Below the pieces are notes generated by a model. It saw only the letters and a list, made by a program, of their open reading frames with translations, did no database searches and had not been told where the DNA came from. From positions 1 to 38,074 of the forward strand of contig JAJJLU010003688.1 of the NCBI GenBank assembly GCA_023807065.1: a stretch of DNA of 38,074 nucleotides. The letters run 5' to 3'. The translations under genes were made by a program, and so were the position numbers. Every line of letters starts with the position of its first letter. The first letter of the stretch is position 1. Below, piece after piece: positions 28,230-38,074 of the stretch. Source of the stretch: Isotricha intestinalis. Taxonomy: Eukaryota > Ciliophora > Litostomatea > Vestibuliferida > Isotrichidae.

Positions 28230-29025
28230 ATTTAAACTTTATTTCGTTTTTCATAAAAAAATTATTTTTTTGGTTTTTTAGAATCCATTAATTGTAATAA
28301 TTTATCTTTTAGTTTTTTATTAAAATAAAAATTTTCTTATATATAATGAATAAGAATTTAGATGTTTACAAGCTAAAATATTTTTTTTATGATTCAATGA
28401 TTGGTAATATAGCATATAAAAAATAATCAATAAATAATTTTCCTAGTGATTTAATATCCAAATAAAAGCAAAATCAATTTTAAAATTAGAAAAACTTCTA
28501 ATTTAAATAATTGTATTTTCTTTCATATTTCATCTATCAATAAGAAAACCAAATTTACTTTTAAAAAAAATGAAATTAATTTAGAATAAATATTTTTTAT
28601 TTATATGGAAATTTTCTGCTATTATAAATATTATACATTATTATAAATTGAGTTTTCCTTTATCTTTTATAAAAATTTCAAGAAATAAAACTTTAAAAAA
28701 ATTCCAAATTTATATCTTTGATATTTAATTAATGTAGGAAATATAAAGTGATTATATTAATGATTAATAAATAATTTTTGTATATTAGAATATAAACTAA
28801 ATGAATAGGAAATAATACTTGAAAATGAAAATAAATAATTATTATTTTTTTTATTAAATAGAATTTCATTTCTATAAATGATAGAGTTCTCTAGAAATAA
28901 TTATAATTCATAAATGATAAAGTTAATAATCGTAATTTATTTATTAATAAGAAAAAAAATTAATAAATTATTTATTTTTTAGAAAAAATATATAATTAAA
29001 AAGTTAATGATTTTTTTATATAAAG
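28230..29025. promoter_or_regulatory. Upstream region of the leishmanolysin-TTL gene
   Basis: About 800 bp of A/T-rich spacer duplicated with copy 1. It presumably contains the promoter, because the gene's start codon follows. I see no defined motif. Confidence 0.3.
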
Positions 29026-31483
29026 ATGATATTCAAATTTTATCTATTATTAATTATCTTTATCTTTCCTAATTTCACTGAAAATAAAATTAAAATTAAA
29101 ACAAGGAAAATAAGATCAAAAAAAGAATATCATCCTTTTATAATTAATTTTGATTATCCATAAATTAAACACACACAAAAATAAGATATTAGTAAAAAAA
29201 ATTAAAGAGATATTAAATCAAACAAAAAATATTTTTTCACAATTATTAAATATAAAAGAAAATAATATAATTAAAACTTGGTTGGGTCCGGATGAATTTT
29301 GTGATTCGAAAATTATAACTTTTAATAGAAAAATATTAAAAGGGATAAAAGCAGATTTATTAATTTATCCAATTTTAGAAAAAAGGAAAAGAAAAAATTT
29401 AAATGAAACTGTGCTTAATAAAGAATGTGCAATTGATTTAGAAACTCAAAGACCAATTATTTCTAAGTTATCTATTGATATAGACCTTAAATTAAATAAA
29501 AAAAAAGAAATGGATTTATTTTTTAGAGATGTGATACATGCTATAACTCATATTTTAGGATTTCATAAAATACATCTCAAAGCAAAAGGATTATTAAAAA
29601 GTTTTTCAAGAATAAAGTTTTATTCTTTAAACAATATAAATGAAAAAGAAAATAATTTATGGTATCCTTTGAAAATAAGTCTTCCAAATTATGATTTTTC
29701 AATAAGGAATGATATAATGTCTTCTCTTCCTTTACGAAGAATTCTTACTTTTTCATCTCAAACTTTAGCAATTTTACAAAAATTAAATTGGTATCAAATT
29801 AATTTATCTTCATGTGATTTATCCTTAAAAGGTGATTTTTATTATTTACGACATACAATTTCAATTAGTATTGATAAAAACAAAAATAACCATTATTCTT
29901 TACATTGTTATTTAAAAAATAATTTAAAAAAAAAATGCAGTGTTTTAAATAATACTTTCATTATTAAGAAAATTCCTAAAAAAATTAACACAAATGAATA
30001 TTCAAATTATTTTGATGGAAATCATAATTTGAATAGATTTCTTATTTGGGATAAATCAATTCCAAAAAGAAAAAATCCTCAAATCATTAATTTATTATCT
30101 CCTAAGAAAAATGGAAAATGTAAAAATCCACAAAGGACAGTCTTTTTATATTACCCAAAGTATTTACATTTAACAAATAAAAATTTAGAGGAATATGAAA
30201 TAAAACCATATGAAATGAAAAATGAGAATATGACTGTTTATTTTACTTTTATAATTACAAGATATTTTGATCATCCTCCTGTAGTTAAAGTAATGCATTA
30301 TAATAATATTACAAATAATCGAAACTCTTTTACTACTAATTATTTACATTATGCTTATAATGAAGAAAAATTACCAGAAATATTAGGTTCTTTTGGAAAG
30401 TATCAAGTTACAAATACTATTTTAAATTCTACTATTTTCTTTGATGATAAATTAATTTTATTTTATTATTATAGAAAATTTTCAGAAAAATTTCCTAATG
30501 ATTTTGATTTTCATCCTGAATCATTTATAAACCCAGATGATAAAGAAATAATATTACAAAAATTTAAAAATTATACACAGAAAGAAAATGATTTATGGAT
30601 ATATAAACCACCATTAGGACTACAAGGTAAAGGAATTAAATTTATGCAATCTATTGACGATTTTTTAAACTATAAATTCATTAGTAAATATATTTCAAAT
30701 CCTCACCTTTTAAACAATAAAAAATATCATTTAAGATTATATCTTGTTGTTACTGGAGTTTTACCTTTAAAAGTTTATATGCATAATAGAGGACAAGTAA
30801 TGAGAGCATTAACAAATTATTCATATAATTTAAATGAAGTTTCAAGACGTACTTCTATGTTAACTAATACTCATGCAAATATTAATCAAGCTGGATATAA
30901 TCCTAATGTTACCTTTGATTCTGAAGAAGGAAGTCATTGGAGTTTAGATTTATTAAATAATTATATTACAAAAAGAGGGGGAAATTGGACAAAAATATGG
31001 GAAAAAATAAAAGATATTGCATTTAAAACATTTTTGATAAATTATGAACAAATACAAAAAAGATATTTAGAAGAATTTAAAAATTTAAGAAGTAATAATA
31101 TTGCTCATAGATATGGATTTGATATCATGATTGATGATAATTTGAGACCATGGTTACTTGAAGTTAATTCTAAACCTGCTATGGAATTTTATAATCAAAT
31201 TAATGTATATAATAAATTACAAGTAGAAGCTGATCATCTTACTTTAATTGGAATCGTACCTTTTGATCATAATAATCAAGAACCTTTAGATAAAGAAATG
31301 ATTTATAAAGATAAAATTGATGAGGCTGTTCAACTTTCAATATGTGAATTTGAAAGACCAAATGGAGGGTTAGAAAGAATATTCCCTGTTAAAGAAACAT
31401 TAAATTATTATAAACAATTTATTGAATATCATGATGAATATAATAAGGCTCTTTGGGATTTTATTGAAAATAATGAAATTTAA
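29026..31483 (+). CDS. Secretory fusion: degenerate leishmanolysin (M8) domain plus tubulin-tyrosine-ligase-like domain
   Basis: The ATG at 29026 gives a signal peptide (MIFKFYLLLIIFIFPNFTEN). One extra C at 29158 separates it from the 777-codon frame; that frame has no ATG at its left end, so the leader is its natural start. The first half is M8-like: GPDEFCDSKIITFNRKIL, DVIHAITHILGFHKIHLK (HExxHxxGF with Glu replaced by Ala), and RNDIMSSLP...TLAILQKLNWYQIN, the usual region after the third zinc ligand, whose His is absent. The peptidase is therefore predicted inactive. From about residue 330 a complete TTL domain follows: LWIYKPPLGLQGKGI, KYHLRLYLVVTGVLPLKVYM, MLTNTHAN, GFDIMIDDNLRPWLLEVNSK (ATP and Mg ligands present). 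TTL enzymes ligate amino acids, usually to tubulin in the cytosol, so a leader peptide is odd. All Gln codons are CAA; the end is TAA. Confidence 0.75.
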
Positions 31484-32193
31484 AAAAAATGTATTTAAAT
31501 AATTTCAATTTTTATTATTTACAATTGTAAATTTTGTTTTTTTGAAAAATGAGAAAAATAAACCACTGTTCTTTATTGATTATTAAAAAAGTTTATAATT
31601 GTGATATTATTATCTTATAAAATATAAAGAGAATATTGTATTCTTTCATTTGTATTTTTTTGATTATATTCTTTCAATTTATTTTTTATTTATAATAGCT
31701 ATTTCATTTTTGTATTCTTTTCATGAAAATTTTTTTTTTTTGAACATTTTAATTGATTCAATCAGTGAATAATAAATTTTTTGCTTTCTTAAAACTAACT
31801 CTCTTTTATTTAAATTAATATTTAAAAATATAAATAAAGTATTATTGAAAATAAAAACTAAAATTTCTCATAAAATAAAAAAAATATTACACAATCTGAA
31901 TTATTATTTTTATAAATTATTTGAAAATTTTTATATATTTAATCTTTCAAGTATTTTTAATTATTACATCAAATAAAATATAAAAAACAATGTTAAATTT
32001 TATAATTTTATTGGGTTTAAATACTTTATATTTAATTTTAACTATTTTATTATTTTAAAATTATCTTAAATATTTTAATTTAATTAAACAAAAAAATAAA
32101 AACCAAAAATAAAAAATTAAAATAAAAATATTTAAAATCAATTACTACTAATTTTTAATTTTTAAATTCTTTAAACAATTATAGTATTTCATT
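31484..32193. other. Intergenic region between convergent genes
   Basis: About 700 bp of A/T-rich DNA lies between the ends of the M8-TTL gene (+) and the membrane-protein gene (-). No ORF, RNA or repeat of note is seen. Confidence 0.5.
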
Positions 32194-33687
32194 CTATATC
32201 GAAGAACTTAAAATTTTCTCTTCAAGGGAAACATTTTTATTTTGAGTCAATAAATTTTTATGAATAATATTAATTTTTTGTTGAATATCATCAAAGAGAA
32301 TATTATCTTTCATAGATAAAGAAATATCCATCATATCTTCTTCTAATTTAAGTAAATTAATTCCATTAGTTCTATATTTAAAAAACACTTTTGCATTTTC
32401 AGAATTTAAACTTAATAATTCTAAAAGAATAATATCTTTAAACATTTGATAAATATTTTCATAATCTATTATTTTACTGAATTGTTCGCTTTCGAATTTT
32501 GATATTTGTTCATCATCTATATTTTTTAATAAGTTAATTTCATTATCATTTATAAGGTTATTTTGAGTAGCATCTAAATATTTTTTTTCAACATAATTAT
32601 TATTTTTAATATTTTTAGAAAATTGTTTTTTTGTAATATTTATTAAATTATTAGTTTTATTTGAATTATTTGTAGACTTTAAAATAATATTTGAAATGGT
32701 TGAAACAGTTTTAATTCTTTTAATAGATAATTTCCTTTGAATTTTTTTTCTTAAAAAAATAGAATTAATAATTTTACCAATTGAATTAAAAATAAAGAAA
32801 AAAATATTAATAAATCCACCAAAAGCACAAATATCATTATCTAAATCATAAGCAGTAAAAGTATATAAAGTTCTCCATCCAGTGTAATAAATGTAAATAA
32901 AAGAATAACCACTAGATCCAAAAACACTTAAATCATCAACTTCAATAGAATTTAAAACAGTATAATTATAAGTTTCATCATTTCCAATTAAACCCATAAA
33001 AAAGTCATTTTTATATCTTACTTGTAATTTATCTAAATAAATTTTAATAGTTTGTCCATTTTTATTTGCATTATTTAAATTAATATATTTAGTTCTATTT
33101 TGTAATGGAATATCATAATTAGAAATTGAAGGATAAATTAAAGGAAAACTAAATCTCAAATTAAAAAATGAAACTGTATTATTTTTATTTACTTTAATTG
33201 ATGTAGTTAAATATTCAATATTTTCTTTCAAATCACTATCAAAAATAGTTAAATTATCCATATTATAGAATAAACATTCTCTATTTTCATTTGATATATT
33301 AAATAATATTGCTTCTGTTGTATCATTAATACTATCATTTGAAGAACGAACTGGATTATATTTAACATTATTTTGAATAGTAAATGTATCATCTGAGCAA
33401 ATTGTCATTGAAAAATTTTGAATTGAAGTTTCAATTTCTGTATCAGAATATTTTTCAGTTTTTACTTTATAATTATCCTTTGTTATTATGTGGAATAGAA
33501 TAAATGATATTTTTAATAAAATTATTATGAAAAGAATTAATGTTAAAAATGCACCATATAATGTTTTATGTTTGTTATTGTGAAATAAAGTTGGAAAATA
33601 TATTGTTCCAAATAAATCAAAAGAAAGCAAATAATGTGTGAATTGTGTAAATTTATTATCTTCTTCTTTATTACTGTTTGTTTTCAT
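32194..33687 (-). CDS. Two-pass membrane protein of a protist-typical family
   Basis: This is a 497-residue intact frame. The N-terminus has FTHYLLSFDLFGTIYFPTLF and HKTLYGAFLTLILFIIILLK: the FDxFG...YKT-x-x-G pattern plus helix 1 (residues ~43-70) common in large families of uncharacterised ciliate and other protist membrane proteins. A ~210-residue extracytoplasmic domain follows, with several N-glycosylation-type sites (NDT, NNT, NRT, NYT) and few Cys. Helix 2 is at ~285-310 (GGFINIFFFIFNSIGKIINS) and a ~185-residue Lys/Asn-rich cytosolic tail ends it. Function is unknown. A nearly identical inverted piece of its mid-section occurs at 37998-38074. Confidence 0.7.
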   Translation of the reverse strand: MKTNSNKEEDNKFTQFTHYLLSFDLFGTIYFPTLFHNNKHKTLYGAFLTLILFIIILLKISFILFHIITKDNYKVKTEKYSDTEIETSIQNFSMTICSDDTFTIQNNVKYNPVRSSNDSINDTTEAILFNISNENRECLFYNMDNLTIFDSDLKENIEYLTTSIKVNKNNTVSFFNLRFSFPLIYPSISNYDIPLQNRTKYINLNNANKNGQTIKIYLDKLQVRYKNDFFMGLIGNDETYNYTVLNSIEVDDLSVFGSSGYSFIYIYYTGWRTLYTFTAYDLDNDICAFGGFINIFFFIFNSIGKIINSIFLRKKIQRKLSIKRIKTVSTISNIILKSTNNSNKTNNLINITKKQFSKNIKNNNYVEKKYLDATQNNLINDNEINLLKNIDDEQISKFESEQFSKIIDYENIYQMFKDIILLELLSLNSENAKVFFKYRTNGINLLKLEEDMMDISLSMKDNILFDDIQQKINIIHKNLLTQNKNVSLEEKILSSSI

Positions 33688-34500
33688 TTTTTTATAATAT
33701 TTTTATTTTTATTTTTTTTAATGCTTTTAATATTAATAATCTTATCAATTATTAACACCATTTTTTAAATTAAAATATTCTATTTTATGAATTATAAAAA
33801 GGTTTTTTAAAAGATAATGAAAAAATTTGTAAAATTATTTTAATAATAAAAAATCAAAAAAATAGTAAATAAATTAATCTTATTCCTAATTTAAAATGAA
33901 ATTTTATTTCAAAACTCTATTAAAATACTTCCAATGAATTAATTCAATTTTGGAAGTTAATTATAGTTAATTATATCCTATTACTTTTAAAGATTTTTTT
34001 TTAGGAACAAAAATATTATTTCATTATCAATTTTGATTTTTTTGATAATACCATGAAGATAATATGTGATTTTTTTCTTTCAGATTCACAACTCTATTTT
34101 TTTTCTTCTATTTTTTATTTAGTTTATATTTTTTGTTTCGTTAATTATCATTTCATCTTTATTTTGATTTTAAACAATAAATGAATAAATTATAAATTTA
34201 ATATTTATAGAATAATTATATTTTGAATCTTAAATTGATTTTTATTATATTAGTTCTCCTCAGTAATTCAATCACTTCTTAATATTCATTAAGATTATCT
34301 TATCTTTTTAGCAATCAATTTTTTTTAATAAATGTGGAAAAATCATATAACAATCTTGATTTACGTTAAATACAAATACATTTTTCATCAACAAAAAAAA
34401 ATTAAACAAAAGAAGTTTCATCAAATATTTCAAAGGAAAAGAAAAAACATATAATTTTTATAAATTTTATTTATTTTAATTTAATTAATTATTCAATATA
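33688..34500. promoter_or_regulatory. Divergent upstream region (membrane protein / GTPase 1)
   Basis: About 800 bp of A/T-rich DNA between divergent starts. Its last ~100 bases (AAACAAAAGAAGTTTCATCA, then TTTCAAAGGAAAA) recur before the second GTPase gene (36597-36660), marking a duplicated, possibly functional 5' flank. The remainder shows nothing specific. Confidence 0.45.
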
Positions 34501-35127
34501 ATGAATAATGAGCAAAAAAAAATACCTGTAAAGATAGTAATTGTAGGAGGGAATTTAATAGGGAAAACAAATGTTACTTTTCATTTTATAAACCACGATT
34601 TTATTCAACAACACTTTGAATCAAACAGTGTACAATATTATACAAAATTAATAAATTGTTTAAATAAAAATTTAAGATTTGATATATGGGATACAGTAGG
34701 AAATGTAAGATATAGAAATTTAAATAAAATTTTTTATAAAGATGCTAACATATGTTTACTTCTTTTTGATTTAACAAATTTAGATTCTTTAGATGATGTA
34801 GATTATTATTATAATGAAATAAAATTAAATAATTATGAAAATTGTTGTATGATTTTAGTTGGGAATAAATGTGATGATATTGAAAATAGAAAAATATTTA
34901 AAAAAGATATAAAACAATTAAAAGAAAAATATAAAATTCCTTATTTTGAAATAAGTTGTAAAAATGGAAGAAATATCAAAGAACTAGAATATTTTATTTG
35001 TCGTTCACGGATACAAAATACTATAAATGATGATATTGAAGATAATCAAAATGTTATTCAATATAATCAATATTTTAAAATTAAAAAACAATCAAATAGA
35101 GTACAAAAAAAATGTTTTATATTTTAA
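34501..35127 (+). CDS. Ras/Rab-family small GTPase 1, CAAX-ended, lacking catalytic Gln
   Basis: A complete 208-residue GTPase. G1 is IVIVGGNLIGKTN, G3 is FDIWDTVGNVRY, G4 is LVGNKCDD, G5 is FEISCKNGRN. The C-terminus VQKKCFIF is a CAAX box for prenylation; Phe at the last position favours geranylgeranylation. In Rab proteins G3 is WDTAGQE; here Gln is Asn and the following Glu is Val, which predicts slow or absent intrinsic GTP hydrolysis. Because CAAX must be terminal, TAA at 35125-35127 is a true stop. Residues ~85-169 are encoded by DNA identical to GTPase 2. Confidence 0.85.
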   Translation: MNNEQKKIPVKIVIVGGNLIGKTNVTFHFINHDFIQQHFESNSVQYYTKLINCLNKNLRFDIWDTVGNVRYRNLNKIFYKDANICLLLFDLTNLDSLDDVDYYYNEIKLNNYENCCMILVGNKCDDIENRKIFKKDIKQLKEKYKIPYFEISCKNGRNIKELEYFICRSRIQNTINDDIEDNQNVIQYNQYFKIKKQSNRVQKKCFIF

Positions 35128-35356
35128 ATCATTAATTTTAAATTAAAAATATTCTGATAGAAATATTTTTAAATTTTCTTAATATCAATAAAGTGAAATG
35201 GATTTCTACCTATTAAAAGAAAAGATCATAATATTTTTAATTGTTACATTTATTCATTCGATTGTTTTTACCATATTATTTTCCCATTTAATAAAATTTA
35301 AAATTTATTTAATCAATATAAATTAATTAAATAATTAAAATTGTATTTTTTTATAT

Positions 35357-36154
35357 ATGAATATAAAAATTATTACATTCTTAACATATATTACAGGATT
35401 ATTAGGAAATATTCAAGGAATAATATTTCAAGTTACTCCAATTCCAACAATTTATCAAGGATTAATTAAAGGTGAAATTAAAAGTATAACTCTTTCTTAT
35501 TTTTTAATAAATTTTGCAAATATGACATTTTGGTTTTGTTATGGTTTTCAAATAGAAGATTTTTTTATATATGCTTTAAATATTCCTGGAATTATCTTGT
35601 TTACAATATATATTAATATATATATTTATCTTCATTTAAACATAAATTTTTTCCTTATAATAAATGCAAGTTTATTTATTTTATTTTCATTTGCTTACAA
35701 CATTTTGTCATCTAAATTAAATATTTTTTTAGGAACATTAGTTGGATTAATTAGTCAAACTACAACAATACCTACAATGAAAGCTGCACTTATTAAAAAA
35801 GACTCAGAATTTATTAATATTGGATTAATGTATGTTTTTTTATTTGGTTGTGTTGATTGGTTAATTTTTGGTTATTTAAAAAAAATTTATTTAATGGTTC
35901 TTTCTAATTTTATTCAAGGAATATTTGCAGTAACTAATATTTTCATCTATTTTTGGGCTAATGGAAATATCATAGAAGATCATATTTATATTTTAATTTT
36001 AAAATATTTAATGAATATTAATGAAAAAGATGAAAAAAGTCAAAAAAACAAAGATAATAAAGAAGAAAAAATTCAAATTTTAAAAAAGAATTATGGATAT
36101 TCTACGAATGAAATTGATAAAAACATAGAAAATTCATATAATACTTTTAATTAG
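35357..36154 (+). CDS. SWEET/MtN3-family sugar transporter 2
   Basis: A complete 265-residue, seven-helix protein with two MtN3 units: TYITGLLGNIQGIIFQVTPI, PTIYQGLIKGEIKSITLSYF, NMTFWFCYGFQIEDFFIYAL, then FLGTLVGLISQTTTIPTMKA, ALIKKDSEFINIGLMYVFLF and DWLIFGYLKKIYLMVLSNFI. The Pro after helix 1 (P-I-P-T), Trp-x-x-Tyr-Gly in helix 3 and the repeated pattern in the second unit are SWEET traits: bidirectional sugar uniport across plasma or vacuolar membranes. A Lys/Glu-rich tail follows. It sits between two near-identical GTPase genes and is more canonical than the SWEET at 7-8 kb. It ends at TAG. Confidence 0.8.
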   Translation: MNIKIITFLTYITGLLGNIQGIIFQVTPIPTIYQGLIKGEIKSITLSYFLINFANMTFWFCYGFQIEDFFIYALNIPGIILFTIYINIYIYLHLNINFFLIINASLFILFSFAYNILSSKLNIFLGTLVGLISQTTTIPTMKAALIKKDSEFINIGLMYVFLFGCVDWLIFGYLKKIYLMVLSNFIQGIFAVTNIFIYFWANGNIIEDHIYILILKYLMNINEKDEKSQKNKDNKEEKIQILKKNYGYSTNEIDKNIENSYNTFN

Positions 36155-36595
36155 AATTTAATTACTTAATTGTTGTAAAAATATTTGTTTTCTTTTTAAA
36201 ATAAATTGTTCATTATGTAAATAGGATTGAATTTGTTTTTTTGATTGTCTTTTTTTAAAAAAATATAATAGTTGTTTTATTTTATTTTGTTCATTATGTT
36301 TAATTTGCTAAATAATATTAATTGATATATATCTTAAAAATTTAATTATTATATTCATTAATGAAGAAAGTGGACTAATAGAAAACTGGGTCTTAAAAAA
36401 ACAAAAAAAATGGTAATATTGATAAGATAAGTCTCAAAATGAATATATATACAATGTGTTGAAGAAATTATTAATATTCATTGAGTTGAATATGAATCAA
36501 ATAAAAATAATTAATAACTTTTTTATAAAAGCTTATAAAATCAAATAAAACAAAAAAAATTTTAGAAAATTTTTTTTAGTTCAAATATTAAAAAA
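36155..36595. other. Intergenic region
   Basis: About 440 bp of A/T-rich DNA without coding signal. Near 36375 there is a slightly G-richer patch (GTGGACTAATAGAAAACTGG) of unknown meaning. The 5' flank shared with GTPase 1 begins at about 36597. Confidence 0.4.
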
Positions 36596-36678
36596 AAATC
36601 AAACAAAAGAAGTTTCATCAAGTGTTTCAAAGGAAAATAAAAACATTATATTTTATAAAGTTTATTTATTTCAATAAA

Positions 36679-37410
36679 ATGAATATAACTAATGAATCAT
36701 GTAATAAAAGAAAAAATTTTATAATAAATGACTTAAATAATGAATTATTGAATGAATTAATATATAAAAAATCAAAAAGAAAAATGAATCCTATTATTGA
36801 AGAAAAAGAAAAAGAAATCCTTGTAAAGATAATAATTGTAGGAGCAAAGTCAATAGGGAAAACAAATTTAAGCTATAAATTTATGAACAAAAATTTTGTT
36901 GAAGAATACAACGAATCAAAGTTTATAAATTTTGATAGAAAAAAAATAAATTGTTTAAATAAAACTTTAAGATTTGATATATGGGATACAGTAGGAAAAT
37001 TAAGAAATAAATTTGTAAGTGCAAAGCTTTATGGAGATGCTAATATTTGTTTACTTCTTTTTGATTTAACAAATTTAGATTCTTTAGATGATGTAGATTA
37101 TTATTATAATGAAATAAAATTAAATAATTATGAAAATTGTTGTATGATTTTAGTTGGGAATAAATGTGATGATATTGAAAATAGAAAAATATTTAAAAAA
37201 GATATAAAACAATTAAAAGAAAAATATAAAATTCCTTATTTTGAAATAAGTTGTAAAAATGGAAGAAATATCAAAGAACTAGAATATTTTATTTGTCGTT
37301 CACACTTACAAAATATTAGATATAAGAGTATTGAAAAACTATCTCTTAACAGTTTATCAATAAGACATTATGAACCAAATAGAGTACAAAAAAAATGTTT
37401 TATATTTTAA
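36679..37410 (+). CDS. Ras/Rab-family small GTPase 2, CAAX-ended, N-terminally extended
   Basis: The start MNITNESCNKRKNFIINDLN is chosen because the 57 bases before it align with the noncoding 5' flank of GTPase 1; an earlier in-frame ATG at 36622 is thus probably untranslated. After a ~45-residue basic extension come G1 IIIVGAKSIGKTN, G3 FDIWDTVGKLRN, G4 LVGNKCDD, G5 FEISCKNGRN and the same CAAX end VQKKCFIF. The Gln of G3 is Lys, so hydrolysis is again expected to be poor. The switch I half and the tail differ from GTPase 1, while 256 bases in the middle (37048-37303) are identical. Confidence 0.85.
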   Translation: MNITNESCNKRKNFIINDLNNELLNELIYKKSKRKMNPIIEEKEKEILVKIIIVGAKSIGKTNLSYKFMNKNFVEEYNESKFINFDRKKINCLNKTLRFDIWDTVGKLRNKFVSAKLYGDANICLLLFDLTNLDSLDDVDYYYNEIKLNNYENCCMILVGNKCDDIENRKIFKKDIKQLKEKYKIPYFEISCKNGRNIKELEYFICRSHLQNIRYKSIEKLSLNSLSIRHYEPNRVQKKCFIF

Positions 37411-37997
37411 ATAATTAAATAAATTTAATAAATGAAAAATTCAATTAAAATTCGATTTATTTTAATATATTAATAACATAAATTAGTTATCAATATTCTC
37501 CTTTTAGATTAGTAATGAAAAGATATAAGAGAGATATATAATTATAAAATTTTATATAATATGTTTATTTTAAAATATCATATTTTTCGAAGAACATTCA
37601 TAGTAATTCCTTTATACAAATTATATAAATCTAAATATTAATGTAAATCTTACATTTAGCATAAATTTAAGATTATTAGAAATCTTCTTAAATGAGGAAC
37701 ATTGAATTATATCTTTATAATTTTTAGATTTTTGAAGAATATAATTTAGATTTATTTTTTGTGTGTGACTTATCAATATTCTTTATTTCATCCTAAAAGA
37801 AATAAATGTATAAATTAGGAAATATTGAGAGTTGTTTATTTAATTCTATATATCAAAAAAAAGTATTGAGTCAAAACATTGGTAATTAAATAAATTCCTA
37901 AAAATTAAAAAATAAAATTTGCTATTTTATAATAAAAATTTATTGTTAGCTTTTAATGATTTATTTGTTTCATTTATTTCAAAAATTAATTTTGGGG
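37411..37997. other. Intergenic region
   Basis: About 590 bp of A/T-rich DNA between GTPase 2 and the partial membrane-protein copy. No gene seen. Confidence 0.45.
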
Positions 37998-38074
37998 ATT
38001 GGAAATGATGAAACTTATAATTATACTGTTTTAAATTCTATTGAAGTTGATGATTTAAGTGTTTTTGGATCTAG
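37998..38074 (+). pseudogene. Partial, inverted copy of the two-pass membrane-protein gene (runs off the window)
   Basis: The frame reads GNDETYNYTVLNSIEVDDLS and VFGS, identical at DNA level to the coding strand of about 32912-32988 in the membrane-protein gene on the other strand. Upstream sequence does not match, so the copy begins abruptly mid-gene and continues past the window edge. It may be a truncated duplicate or the inner edge of a longer inverted repeat. Confidence 0.75.

Larger units (their letters stand above)
27675..29158 (+). repeat. Long direct repeat, copy 2
   Basis: This is the same segment as 9669-11169. Here the left edge cuts into an unrelated gene and the TLDc end is frame-damaged (AAACTAATT replaces AAACCAGGAGAATT). 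The right edge continues into the complete leishmanolysin-TTL gene. Copy 1 has the whole TLDc gene and copy 2 the whole leishmanolysin gene, so the repeat marks a rearrangement joining two halves of one former locus. Confidence 0.9.

Noticed and set aside
29150..29160. Start of the M8-TTL protein at the left end of its open frame
   Set aside because: The first codon there is TTG. The duplicated leader with ATG and signal peptide at 29026 is a better start after one-base correction.
36622..36678. Upstream in-frame ATG of GTPase 2
   Set aside because: The 57 bases align with the untranslated 5' flank of GTPase 1 and encode an unusual hydrophobic leader.
1..38074. tRNA, rRNA or CRISPR arrays
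   Set aside because: No cloverleaf with conserved GTTCRA-type T-loop in a GC-richer setting, no rRNA core motif and no regularly spaced identical repeats were found by eye.

Overview
The window is from a very AT-rich eukaryotic nuclear genome, most likely a ciliated or flagellated protist with ciliate-like features. The evidence is: GT-AG introns of only 23, 28 and 32 nt in an EFHC-like gene; cilium/centriole families (EFHC/DM10, FAM161, MORN, a tubulin-ligase domain, a RII-alpha/DPY30-like docking protein); Ras-superfamily, SWEET, TLDc, eIF5 and ADP-ribosylglycohydrolase genes; and no operons or ribosome-binding sites. Many genes have TAA or TAG at Gln-like positions and sometimes TGA at Trp-like positions. 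Other genes clearly end at TAA, for example two GTPases ending in a CAAX box. This resembles the ambiguous codes of some ciliates, but transition-driven decay of coding sequence is a real alternative. One-base slips in A/T runs are frequent and look like assembly error or early decay.

Layout. 1-1254: 3' part of an EFHC gene. 1350-3000: two interrupted minus-strand genes (leucine-rich-repeat; Lys/Asn-rich). 3176-3600: fragment of bacterial nusA. 3620-5391: unidentified coding sequence followed by a Cys-rich ELAPOR-like module. 5415-5750: a GC-richer foreign-looking island. 5900-8010: a propeller-like remnant and a SWEET transporter gene, both minus strand. 8094-9873: an orphan exon and a TLDc gene. 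9669-11169 and 27675-29158 are the two copies of a ~1.5-kb direct repeat. Each contains a TLDc 3' end, a G-rich inverted-repeat element and the start of a leishmanolysin-like gene.

Between the copies lie 16.5 kb: a WD40 protein, an unknown minus-strand gene, an ADP-ribosylglycohydrolase, a protein kinase, a MORN protein, a FAM161-like protein abutting eIF5, a 34-residue micro-ORF, a Lys/Asn-rich protein, a truncated P-loop GTPase, a docking-domain protein, a secreted/type I membrane protein, and a gene truncated by the second repeat copy. Right of the repeat (29-38 kb) the genes are mostly intact: a predicted secretory fusion of a catalytically dead M8 metallopeptidase with a tubulin-tyrosine-ligase domain, a two-pass membrane protein, and a GTPase / SWEET / GTPase group. 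The edge of a second, inverted copy of the membrane-protein gene lies at the window end.

The genes do not form one pathway. The strongest items to follow up are the dual use of stop codons, the M8-TTL fusion, the reciprocal truncations at the long repeat, and the nusA fragment. No rRNA, tRNA or CRISPR array was recognised. Gene ends in interrupted genes are approximate.
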